Shown: positions 6,327 to 13,235 of the stretch, piece by piece
Layout of the letters: each line of letters opens with the position of its first letter
Numbering within the stretch: position 1 is the stretch's first letter
NCBI GenBank assembly: GCA_023229045.1
Contig: JALOAB010000037.1
Coordinates: 1-13,445, forward strand
Direction: 5' to 3'
Length of the DNA: 13,445 nt
From: Fidelibacterota bacterium
GTDB taxonomy: Bacteria > Fidelibacterota > UBA2242
The notes under the pieces: generated by a model
Told to the model about the DNA's origin: nothing
Database searches by the model: none
What the model saw: the letters and a program-made list of their open reading frames with translations, nothing else
Translations under genes and position numbers: made by a program

Positions 6327-6421
6327 TATGGAAAATTATCGCGGTATTTATAGGTTAATATTCTTAAATTCCACAAAATTTTTGACGTTTGGATGCAGGA
6401 TAGATTAGGAGCAAAAGAGCA

Positions 6422-7759
6422 ATGAAATTGAAGACGTTCAAGAAGGGCGTTCATCCGGCTGAGTATAAACAATTAAGTGAAAATAAAATCATTGAACAAC
6501 TGCCCTTACCGGGCGAAGTTTATATCCCGTTACAGCAACATATCGGTGCGGCTTGTGTCCCGATAGTTGAAAAAGGCATGGAAGTCAAGACCGGTCAACT
6601 GATCGGCAAGAGTGGTGGATTTGTGTCCAGCACCGTCCATGCCTCGATCACCGGTAAAATTAAAGCAATCGAGAAAATGCCGCATCCGTTGGGAATTAAT
6701 ACTCTCATGATCCAGATCGTCGGCGACGGTCGTGATGAATGCGAAAATTCTCTGAATTCAATTCCTGACTGGGAAAACTTATCCGCCGCCCAAATTAATG
6801 AAATAGTACTAAATGCCGGCATAGTCGGTATGGGCGGAGCGGCTTTTCCGACTCAAGTCAAATTAAGTCCACCGAAGAACAAAACGATTGATACATTTAT
6901 CCTGAATGGATGTGAATGTGAACCGTATCTGACTGCGGATCATCGCCTGATGGTCGAACATACCGAAGGGGTTGTACTTGGTGTAAGGATTCTGATGAAA
7001 GCGTTGGGCGTCAACCGCGCGGTTATCGGCATCGAGTCCAATAAACCGGACGCGATAGCGTTAATGACCAAAGCCACTGAAAAATACTGGGGCATTATAG
7101 TTCAACCTCTGGAAGTGAAATATCCGCAAGGAGCTGAGAAAATGCTGATCGACGCGGTGCTTAAACGCAAAGTCCCAGCCGGTGGTTTGCCGATGGATAT
7201 CGGAGTCGTGGTCAACAATGTCGGAACCGCCTTTGCAGTCGCCGAAGCCATCACCAAACGCAAACCGCTGATCGAGCGCGTCGTGACTGTCACCGGGCCG
7301 GGAATCCGCGAACCCAAAAACGTGCTGGCGCGCATCGGGACGCCTTTTCAAAATTTGATCGAGTTCTGTGGCGGTCTGACCGATGATGCTGTCAAAGTTT
7401 TAATGGGCGGTCCAATGATGGGCGTGGCGCAGACCACTTTGTCTGTGCCGGTGGTAAAAGCCACCAGTGGAATCGTCTGCCTGACAGAAAAAATGATCTC
7501 AAAAGTGCAGGAATATCCCTGCATCAAATGCGGCGCCTGCATTCGCGCCTGCCCGATGAATTTGATCCCAACCAAATTGGCACGCCTGTCGCAATTTGAA
7601 AAATGGGATGAAGCCAATCAATATGGGATTGCCAATTGTATCGAATGCGGCTCGTGCGCCTTCGTCTGTCCGGCCGCAATACCTCTGGTGCATCACATTC
7701 GAGTCGGCAAAATCAGAGTAGCCGAAGTGCGTCGTAAACAAACTGATACCCATAACTAA
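6422..7759 (+). CDS. rnfC: Rnf complex subunit RnfC (NADH-binding, two 4Fe-4S clusters)
   Basis: Peripheral cytoplasmic subunit where NAD+ is reduced (or NADH oxidised) in the ferredoxin:NAD+ oxidoreductase. Its 445 residues match the short RnfC of anaerobes, without the long C-terminal repeats of the E. coli RsxC protein. Order: N-terminal domain ending near residue 115, the FMN/NADH-binding Rossmann-like part with GIVGMGGAAFPT (133-144) and NGCECEPYLTADHRLM (162-177), a soluble-ligand-binding beta-grasp part, then two ferredoxin motifs, CIKCGACIRACP (C367, C370, C373, C377) and CIECGSCAFVCP (C406, C409, C412, C416). The two clusters and the later rnfB exclude an Nqr complex. AGGAG lies 10 bases before the ATG. 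It is the first gene of an eight-gene operon. Confidence 0.96.
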   Translation: MKLKTFKKGVHPAEYKQLSENKIIEQLPLPGEVYIPLQQHIGAACVPIVEKGMEVKTGQLIGKSGGFVSSTVHASITGKIKAIEKMPHPLGINTLMIQIVGDGRDECENSLNSIPDWENLSAAQINEIVLNAGIVGMGGAAFPTQVKLSPPKNKTIDTFILNGCECEPYLTADHRLMVEHTEGVVLGVRILMKALGVNRAVIGIESNKPDAIALMTKATEKYWGIIVQPLEVKYPQGAEKMLIDAVLKRKVPAGGLPMDIGVVVNNVGTAFAVAEAITKRKPLIERVVTVTGPGIREPKNVLARIGTPFQNLIEFCGGLTDDAVKVLMGGPMMGVAQTTLSVPVVKATSGIVCLTEKMISKVQEYPCIKCGACIRACPMNLIPTKLARLSQFEKWDEANQYGIANCIECGSCAFVCPAAIPLVHHIRVGKIRVAEVRRKQTDTHN

Positions 7760-7815
7760 TTTAGAGTTGATTTGTAACCTGAAAAGGTACAGAACTAATA
7801 TAGGAAAATTAAAGA

Positions 7816-8847
7816 ATGGAGAATGAACAGAATAGCGGAGCCGTAGAATCGCCGAAAAGCACACCCGAAAAACCAACTCCGGCGCCCGTTGCAAAAGAGG
7901 CGGAGAAGCGACACTTTATTCTGACTTCTTCGCCGCACGTTAAAACACCCGCGCGGGTTCCGCTGATTATGTGGTTGGTGATAACGACCCTGTTACCGAC
8001 GGTTGGTTTCAGTGTTTACAATTTTGGTGTACGACCATTGATAGTGATCGTGACAGCGATACTTAGCGCCATGGTCGCCGAGGAATTTGTCAATCTGATC
8101 AGACATCGCAAAATGACGATCGGAGACGGTAGCGCGGCTTTAACTGGTTTATTACTGGCATTGACCTTGCCGCCCAGCCTGCCGCTCAGCATGGTTGTTA
8201 TCGGGGCGGCTTTTGCTATCATTGTCGGCAAGCAGATTTTCGGTGGACTTGGGTACAACATTTTTAATCCGGCTTTACTCGGGCGTGCATTCCTACAAAC
8301 CAGTTTCCCGATTGCGATGACGACCTGGACGATTCCGCGTACGATCGATGCCATTACGACCGCCACACCGCTGGGCTCGTTCAAATTCGAGAAAATATTG
8401 ACTCCATATATCGAGCTTTTCATTGGTAAAGTCGGCGGTTGTATCGGCGAAACGAGCGCGCTGGCGCTCCTGATTGGAGGATTGATTCTGGCGCTAATGC
8501 GTATCATCAACTGGCGTATCCCACTCAGTTATCTGGGAACGGTTGTAATTTTCAGCGGGATTCTGTGGCTCATTGATCCGGCTCAGTATCCTGATCCGAT
8601 CTTTCATCTGTTTTCAGGCGGTTTAATGCTCGGTGCTTTTTTCATGGCGACCGATATGGTCACTTCACCGGTCACGAACGTCGGCGCCTGGATTTTTGGA
8701 ATTGGAGCCGGCATTTTACTTGTAATAATTCGCCAATTCGGCGGTCTACCGGAAGGCGTAATGTATTCGATTCTGTTAATGAACGGTTTGGTGCCACTGA
8801 TAAATCGGTACACACGCCCGCAATATTTTGGAGAGGTAAAGAAATGA
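7816..8847 (+). CDS. rnfD: Rnf complex membrane subunit RnfD (covalent FMN)
   Basis: Integral membrane subunit that carries covalently bound FMN and takes part in coupling electron flow to Na+ or H+ transport. The body has many hydrophobic helices, starting at PLIMWLVITTLLPTVGF (49-65). The flavinylation site is DAITTATPLG, with T184 as the expected FMN threonine; it fits the ApbE motif Dxx(S/T)GAT except that T182 replaces the usual Gly. The family's N-terminal HFILTSSPHV begins at residue 33; ahead of it is an unusual 32-residue charged and proline-rich extension (for example STPEKPTPAPVAKEAEKR). No later Met precedes the conserved part, and AGGA lies 10 bases before the ATG at 7816, so the extension is probably real. 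The stop overlaps the rnfG start as ATGA. Confidence 0.95.
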   Translation: MENEQNSGAVESPKSTPEKPTPAPVAKEAEKRHFILTSSPHVKTPARVPLIMWLVITTLLPTVGFSVYNFGVRPLIVIVTAILSAMVAEEFVNLIRHRKMTIGDGSAALTGLLLALTLPPSLPLSMVVIGAAFAIIVGKQIFGGLGYNIFNPALLGRAFLQTSFPIAMTTWTIPRTIDAITTATPLGSFKFEKILTPYIELFIGKVGGCIGETSALALLIGGLILALMRIINWRIPLSYLGTVVIFSGILWLIDPAQYPDPIFHLFSGGLMLGAFFMATDMVTSPVTNVGAWIFGIGAGILLVIIRQFGGLPEGVMYSILLMNGLVPLINRYTRPQYFGEVKK

Positions 8848-9434
8848 ATAAGTCATTAAAATTAGTCGTAGTTCTAACCGGAACTGCTCTGTTGTCGGGA
8901 TTAATCTTAGCCGCTTTAAATATCTATACGGCGCCGCGCATTGAGTTGAATGCCAACAAAGTGCTTTCGGAAGCCGTCGGTTACGTCATGCCCGCCAAAA
9001 AAACCTGCGATGTCAAGGTAATTAACGACGTAACTTTTTATATCGGCAAAGATGATAAAGGTCAGGTTATCGGAGTGGCTTTTGTCGCGGAAGGTGATGG
9101 ATTCCAGAGCCGTCTGCGCATTCTGGTCGGTATGGATCCGGATTTAACTAAAATTATCAATATAAAAATCCTCGCACAGGCAGAGACTCCCGGACTCGGA
9201 ACGAAAATTGAAACCGATCCAACCAATAAAACTGACGCTTTATGGTTTCATAAACAATTCAGCGATTTGCCGGTCGGAGCGGCGATCACGGTTGTAAAAG
9301 GGAAAGAAGCCGATAAAAGCAAATTGCAGATTCAGGCAATCACCGGAGCGACGATAACATCGAAAGCGGTGGCTGATATTATTAACACCGCGATCGAAAA
9401 GAACCGGGCGATTTATTTGAAAAAGGTGAAATAA
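8844..9434 (+). CDS. rnfG: Rnf complex subunit RnfG (covalent FMN, periplasmic)
   Basis: A 196-residue subunit with one N-terminal membrane helix (LKLVVVLTGTALLSGLILAAL, residues 5-25) and a periplasmic FMN_bind domain. The conserved ETPGLGTKIE block is at 114-123, followed by WFHKQF and the flavinylation motif ITGATITSKAV (166-176), in which T170 should carry FMN through a phosphoester bond made by ApbE. The usual Asp three residues before the S/T of Dxx(S/T)GAT is Gln here (Q164). It relays electrons between RnfD and the rest of the complex. It overlaps rnfD by 4 bp and is separated from rnfE by one base, showing tight translational coupling. Confidence 0.95.
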   Translation: MNKSLKLVVVLTGTALLSGLILAALNIYTAPRIELNANKVLSEAVGYVMPAKKTCDVKVINDVTFYIGKDDKGQVIGVAFVAEGDGFQSRLRILVGMDPDLTKIINIKILAQAETPGLGTKIETDPTNKTDALWFHKQFSDLPVGAAITVVKGKEADKSKLQIQAITGATITSKAVADIINTAIEKNRAIYLKKVK

Positions 9435-9435
9435 A

Positions 9436-10050
9436 ATGGCAAAGTCAAATGTGACCCTCACCAGCGAATTTCTCAAGGGGCTCTGGAAGGAGAATCCGAT
9501 CCTGCGCATGGTCTTGGGCCTTTGTCCAACACTCGCTGTAACCACTTCGGCAATCAATGGTCTGTCAATGGGGCTGGCGGTAATTTTTACATTGGTGATG
9601 TCGAGCCTGATTATTTCACTGGTGCGAAAAATTATTCCCAACGAAGTCCGGATTGCGACTTTTATTGTTGTGATTGCGACTTTCGTGACCGTGGCGGATC
9701 GAACGATTGCGGCTTTTTATCCTGAGATCAGCAAAGCCTTGGGTCCGTTCATTCCATTGATCGTTGTGAATTGCATTGTATTGGCGCGCCAGGAAGCCTT
9801 TGCCTCGAAAAATCCGGTCGGTCGCGCGGTTATTGATGCGCTCGGCATGAGTTTTGGTTTTACCTTAGTTCTGCTGGTGATGGGTTCGTTCCGCGAATTG
9901 ATCGGTAACGGCACCGTGTTTGCCCGGCAGATTATGCCGTTGTCATTTACGCCGTGGATGGCAATTGCCCTGCAACCGGGCGCCTTCCTGACACTCGGCT
10001 TTCTGATCGGTCTGGCCAATTGGATTAATGCAAAAGGGAAGAAGATATGA
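9436..10050 (+). CDS. rnfE: Rnf complex membrane subunit RnfE
   Basis: A 204-residue polytopic membrane protein of the RnfA/RnfE/NqrD/NqrE family with about six helices. It starts with the typical KGLWKENPILRMVLGLCPTLAVT (14-36). C30 and C113 (in VNCIVLARQEAFASKNP) are the conserved cysteines that, with those of RnfA, hold an iron-sulfur cluster inside the membrane. The VGRAVIDALGMSFGFTLVL segment (128-146) and SFRELIGNGTVF are family signatures of RnfE and distinguish it from RnfA. Ribosome-binding site AAGGTG overlaps the end of rnfG. The stop overlaps the rnfA start as ATGA. Confidence 0.95.
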   Translation: MAKSNVTLTSEFLKGLWKENPILRMVLGLCPTLAVTTSAINGLSMGLAVIFTLVMSSLIISLVRKIIPNEVRIATFIVVIATFVTVADRTIAAFYPEISKALGPFIPLIVVNCIVLARQEAFASKNPVGRAVIDALGMSFGFTLVLLVMGSFRELIGNGTVFARQIMPLSFTPWMAIALQPGAFLTLGFLIGLANWINAKGKKI

Positions 10051-10619
10051 ATCTTATATTGATATTTATTTCAGCCGCGATTATCAACAATTATGTGCTG
10101 GTATCATTTCTGGGAATTTGCCCTTTTATCGGGGTTTCGAAAAAATTAGGTTCGGCGGTCAGCATGGGAATGGCGACGACCTTTGTAATGACGATCACGG
10201 CGGCGGTAGCCTGGCTTCTCAATAAGTATATTTTAGTCGGATTGCATCTTGAATTTTTACAAATTGTCTCATTCATATTAGTGATCGCTTCGCTGGTGCA
10301 ATTAGTCGAGATGTTTATAAAAAAGGTCAGCCGTCCGCTTTATGATACGCTGGGTATTTTCCTGCCGCTTATCACGACTAACTGCGCTATTCTGGGGCTG
10401 GCGCTCTTCCTGGTAATGAAGCAATATAATTTTACCGAAAGCATTGTGTTTGGTTTTGCTTCCGGCGTTGGTTTTACGCTGGCGCTGGTCATTATGGCTG
10501 GTATAAGGGAAGAACTGGAACTGGCGGAAGTGCCTCAACCTTTCAGAGGAGCGCCGATTACATTGATCGTCGCCGGCTGTCTGGCGCTGGCATTTATGGG
10601 ATTTTCCGGATTAATTTAA
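10047..10619 (+). CDS. rnfA: Rnf complex membrane subunit RnfA
   Basis: A 190-residue polytopic membrane protein, partner of RnfE in an inverted-topology pair at the centre of the complex. Signatures are NNYVLVSFLGICPFIGVSKK (14-33) with C25 and LPLITTNCAILGLAL (106-120) with C113, the cysteines that share the intramembrane iron-sulfur cluster with RnfE, and the C-terminal AGIREELELAEVPQPFRGAPI, typical of RnfA/NqrE. It overlaps rnfE by 4 bp and precedes rnfB by 19 bp. Confidence 0.96.
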   Translation: MNLILIFISAAIINNYVLVSFLGICPFIGVSKKLGSAVSMGMATTFVMTITAAVAWLLNKYILVGLHLEFLQIVSFILVIASLVQLVEMFIKKVSRPLYDTLGIFLPLITTNCAILGLALFLVMKQYNFTESIVFGFASGVGFTLALVIMAGIREELELAEVPQPFRGAPITLIVAGCLALAFMGFSGLI

Positions 10620-10638
10620 TTTCAGATAGGTATTGCAA

Positions 10639-11457
10639 ATGAATTCTACCTCGTTTTTATACAGTCTGCTGAGCATGGGCGGGATTGGTTTATTCTTTGC
10701 GCTATTGATCGCGCTCGCCAATAAGAAACTGCATGTTGAAGAGGATCCAAAAATCGGATTGATCGCAGAGTGCCTGCCGGGCGCCAATTGCGGCAGTTGC
10801 GGCTATGCCGGCTGTAATAACTTTGCCGAAGCATTAGCTGGTGGCAAATCGCAGGTTTCCGGTTGTCCGGTATGCAGTCCATCTGCCCGTGAAGAGATTG
10901 CCCGGATTCTGGGAGTCAATGTCGAAACCGGCGAGCGCCGGGTTGCGGTGGTTTTTTGTCAGGGTGGCGATGGGATAGCAACTAAAAAGGCCGAATATAG
11001 TGGAATTAAAACCTGTTTCGCGGCTAATCTGGTTGGTGGTGGCGAACGCGCCTGCAGTTATGGTTGTATCGGGCTGGGAGATTGTGTTGCGGCCTGTCCG
11101 TTCGATGCTATTCATATGAATGAAAAGAATCTGCCGGTCGTTGACCGCGCCAAATGCACCGGTTGCGGCAATTGCGTCACGGCTTGTCCGCGCGGCGTCA
11201 TTGAACTGCATCCGATCAGCCACCATGTTTTTGTGCTCTGTAAGAATCGCGATTCCGGCAAAGTAGCCCGCTCGGTTTGTAAACACGCCTGCATCGGCTG
11301 TCTGTTATGCGAGAAAGCCGTCAACGGTCAGGGTTTTAAAGTCAGTGATAATTTAGCCAGTGTGGATCACGCGGTCTATACCAAGGAACTGGTTCTGCCA
11401 ACTGAAAAATGCCCGACTAAAGCTATCGTAGTCATTGGTACGAAGGATGAAAAATAG
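10639..11457 (+). CDS. rnfB: Rnf complex subunit RnfB (ferredoxin-accepting, multi-cluster)
   Basis: The subunit that takes electrons from reduced ferredoxin. A single N-terminal helix (SFLYSLLSMGGIGLFFALLIALA, 5-27) anchors it to the membrane. Next comes the Fe-S domain ECLPGANCGSCGYAGC (C45, C51, C54, C59, plus C76), then two ferredoxin cluster motifs, C139/C143/C149/C153 and C173/C176/C179/C183, and a third cysteine set C201, C214, C218, C221, C224 with C258 in a closing KCPTKAI. The 272 residues and the high cluster number match RnfB of anaerobes, not the shorter proteobacterial form. I chose the ATG at 10639 because AGATAGG sits 8 bases before it; a TTG two codons earlier has no better signal. 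Confidence 0.95.
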   Translation: MNSTSFLYSLLSMGGIGLFFALLIALANKKLHVEEDPKIGLIAECLPGANCGSCGYAGCNNFAEALAGGKSQVSGCPVCSPSAREEIARILGVNVETGERRVAVVFCQGGDGIATKKAEYSGIKTCFAANLVGGGERACSYGCIGLGDCVAACPFDAIHMNEKNLPVVDRAKCTGCGNCVTACPRGVIELHPISHHVFVLCKNRDSGKVARSVCKHACIGCLLCEKAVNGQGFKVSDNLASVDHAVYTKELVLPTEKCPTKAIVVIGTKDEK

Positions 11458-11920
11458 CGATCAATATTTCAAGAATGATTGTGAAACGGCAACTGTCGTT
11501 GATCTTCAGGAAAATTGGGCAGTCGTCGAGTTAGATGAAAAGGGCGCCTGTCATAATTGTGGTGCAAAGATGCTCTGCCGTCCGAACGGTAGTGGCAAAC
11601 GAATCCTGAGAATATCGAACACGATCAACGCCAATATCGGCGATCAGGTATTGATTGAACAAATCGGCGCAAATCAGCTGAAATTGACTTTGATTCAATA
11701 TGGTTTACCGCTGATTGGTTTTCTGGCTGGAGTACTGTTAACCGGGCGTTTTATCAAAGATAGCATTCTGGGAGTTCCGGTTGAAATTATCCAAATGTTT
11801 TGTGGCATTCTGGTAGTTATTTTAAGCGGATTTGGGATTTATTTCTGGAGCAAACGTAAGGCTAAAAGGGGATTCTATGTCTTTCGTTTGCGTGAGATTC
11901 TAAATTCAACGAGAAAATAA
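11447..11920 (+). CDS. RseC/MucC-family membrane protein
   Basis: A 157-residue protein matching the RseC_MucC family. A short N-terminal cytoplasmic domain carries GACHNCGAKMLC (C35, C38, C44), the family's cysteine cluster, followed by ISNTINANIGDQVLIEQ and two membrane helices (about 83-103 and 114-134), then a basic C-terminus. In E. coli RseC works with the Rnf-like Rsx complex to keep SoxR reduced; in Rnf-bearing bacteria its precise role is unsettled. Here it directly follows rnfB and overlaps it by 11 bp, so a function in assembly or redox maturation of Rnf is the simplest inference. The start is uncertain: AAGG is only one base from the ATG at 11447, and an earlier TTG at 11435 has no ribosome-binding site. 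Translation is probably coupled to rnfB. Confidence 0.85.
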   Translation: MKNSDQYFKNDCETATVVDLQENWAVVELDEKGACHNCGAKMLCRPNGSGKRILRISNTINANIGDQVLIEQIGANQLKLTLIQYGLPLIGFLAGVLLTGRFIKDSILGVPVEIIQMFCGILVVILSGFGIYFWSKRKAKRGFYVFRLREILNSTRK

Positions 11921-11930
11921 ATAGGCACGA

Positions 11931-12944
11931 ATGGGAATGAGATTCGGTTTTAAATTTTTCATTTTGCATTTTTCATTTTGCATTTTCCTACTGTCAGCTT
12001 GTCAACCTATAGATGAGTTAATCAAGGCGCAATCGACTCGTTTCGCTATGGGGACGGTGATCGAAATTACGGTTTTGGATACGACCGAGGCGGAGGCCAA
12101 CGCGGCTCTCGAAGCCGGATTTGCCGAGATAAATCGGATTTCCGATCAGTTCTGGGAAGGCAATCCACAAGGTCCGATCTACGCATTTAACCATCGAACA
12201 GTCGATGCGGTTGCCATGCCGCGTGAAATTCTGGAGTTAATTGCACGTAGTATAAATTATTCTGAAAAACTCAGTAGCGCATTCGACATTACGATCGGAA
12301 CGATTCTTCCGCTCTATAAATTTAAAGGCGATTCGCTGAGACCACCGGATAATGCCCGGCTGAAAGCTCGATTATCATTCATCGATTACCGGACCTTGAA
12401 AATAGATTGGAAAAAAGAACAGCTCTTTGCACAACAGCGCCAAACGATGATCGGAATGGGAGCGGTTGCCAAAGGCTATGGCGTCGATAAAGCCGTCGAA
12501 GCCATAGCCAAGCACAACGTTGCCGGGGCGCTGGTCAACGCCGGTGGCGATTTGCGGGTTTTACCAAGGCAGGACGGCCGCAAATGGCGAGTTGGCATTC
12601 AGGATCCGCGCCAGACCGAAAATATCTTGTATGTTATCGAAGTCGACAGTGGAGCAGTTGTAACCTCCGGCGATTATCAGAAGTTTTTTATGTATAATAA
12701 CAAGCGCGTTCACCACTTGCTCAATCCGCGTACCGGTCAACCGGCTGAGCTGTGCCAGTCCGTCACGGTGATCGCACCCAGCGCGGAACAGGCAGACGCT
12801 ATGGCTACCGGTCTGTTTGTACTGGGAACCGCTGAAGGTCGGAAAGCATTGGAGAAATTTCCAGGTTGCGAAGTCCTCTGGATCTGCTCAGACGGACAAG
12901 TGATGCAATCCGCTGGTTTTGGAAAATATTTGGTTAAGCTGTAG
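11931..12944 (+). CDS. apbE: ApbE-type FAD:protein FMN transferase (lipoprotein)
   Basis: Transfers FMN from FAD onto threonine in the Dxx(S/T)GAT motif of target proteins. The 337 residues begin with a lipoprotein signal ending LSAC (C24), so the enzyme is anchored on the periplasmic side, where RnfG and the flavin sites of Rnf are accessible. Family motifs in order: RFAMGTVIEITV (37-48), MGAVAKGYGVD (176-186), NAGGD (203-207), SGDYQKFF (246-253), HHLLNPRTGQP (261-271) and ADAMATGLFVLG (288-299), whose D289 and T293 are expected to bind Mg2+. It lies 10 bp after the rseC-like gene as the last gene of the rnf operon. A second ATG at 11937 would shorten the signal by two residues. The signal's hydrophobic core is encoded by a 7-bp-period DNA repeat. 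Confidence 0.95.
   Translation: MGMRFGFKFFILHFSFCIFLLSACQPIDELIKAQSTRFAMGTVIEITVLDTTEAEANAALEAGFAEINRISDQFWEGNPQGPIYAFNHRTVDAVAMPREILELIARSINYSEKLSSAFDITIGTILPLYKFKGDSLRPPDNARLKARLSFIDYRTLKIDWKKEQLFAQQRQTMIGMGAVAKGYGVDKAVEAIAKHNVAGALVNAGGDLRVLPRQDGRKWRVGIQDPRQTENILYVIEVDSGAVVTSGDYQKFFMYNNKRVHHLLNPRTGQPAELCQSVTVIAPSAEQADAMATGLFVLGTAEGRKALEKFPGCEVLWICSDGQVMQSAGFGKYLVKL
11955..11988 (+). repeat. Degenerate 7-bp tandem repeat (TTTTKCA) inside the apbE signal-peptide codons
   Basis: The 14-mer TTTTTCATTTTGCA occurs twice in tandem (11955-11968, 11969-11982), followed by TTTTCC. Seen at finer scale these are four 7-mers of the form TTTT(T/G)CA. Because 7 is not a multiple of 3, the gain or loss of one unit would shift the apbE frame just after its start. 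The repeat encodes the hydrophobic core FFILHFSFCIF. Confidence 0.75.
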
Positions 12945-13052
12945 TCGATCGATCAAGGTTTGATTACAATTAATGGTCATTGGCGGCTGTCGCAGTGTCA
13001 TACGAGAATAACTTGGTTGCAGATATTGATTCGCTATAAAATTTGATAATAG

Positions 13053-13080
13053 CAACCTACAACCTGCAATCTACAATTAC
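13053..13080 (+). repeat. Four tandem heptamers CAACCTA/CAACCTG/CAATCTA/CAATTAC
   Basis: Exact 7-bp periodicity over 28 bp with consensus CAAYCTR, the last unit degraded. It lies in the spacer, about 110 bp after apbE. Confidence 0.75.
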
Positions 13081-13089
13081 TCATTTAAA

Positions 13090-13103
13090 GTAGTCGGTAG
13101 TCA
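13090..13103 (+). repeat. Two tandem heptamers GTAGTCG/GTAGTCA
   Basis: A second, unrelated heptamer doublet only 9 bp after the CAAYCTR array, with the same 7-bp period. Confidence 0.5.
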
Positions 13104-13235
13104 TTTATTGTTAACCTATTTCAGGACGACACAGTCCGACCTTAAAGATAATTATTCTTTCATTTTAACGATTTTTACATAAATTCCGCCTCGTCATATT
13201 GAAATATTTATACTGAATATTATATGGAGAAAAGA

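Larger units (their letters stand above)
12945..13235. other. 291-bp non-coding spacer between apbE and the porin-like gene
   Basis: No supported open reading frame or RNA gene. It contains the CAAYCTR heptamer array, the GTAGTCR pair, a small GGAC-6 nt-GTCC hairpin near 13122-13135 without a T run, and a TATACT box at 13209-13214 lacking a -35 partner. No convincing intrinsic terminator of the rnf operon is visible. Confidence 0.6.

Noticed and set aside
7499..7894. Minus-strand open frame (131 codons) across the rnfC-rnfD junction
   Set aside because: It is antisense to the rnfC ferredoxin motifs and the rnfD N-terminus; nothing in it resembles a known protein.
8016..8510. Long minus-strand open frame (164 codons)
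   Set aside because: It is antisense to the conserved membrane body of rnfD, where biased codon use leaves the opposite strand open.
6422..11457. Na+-translocating NADH:quinone reductase (Nqr) instead of Rnf
   Set aside because: A multi-cluster RnfB and an RnfC with two 4Fe-4S motifs are present, and no NqrF flavoprotein is; these define Rnf.
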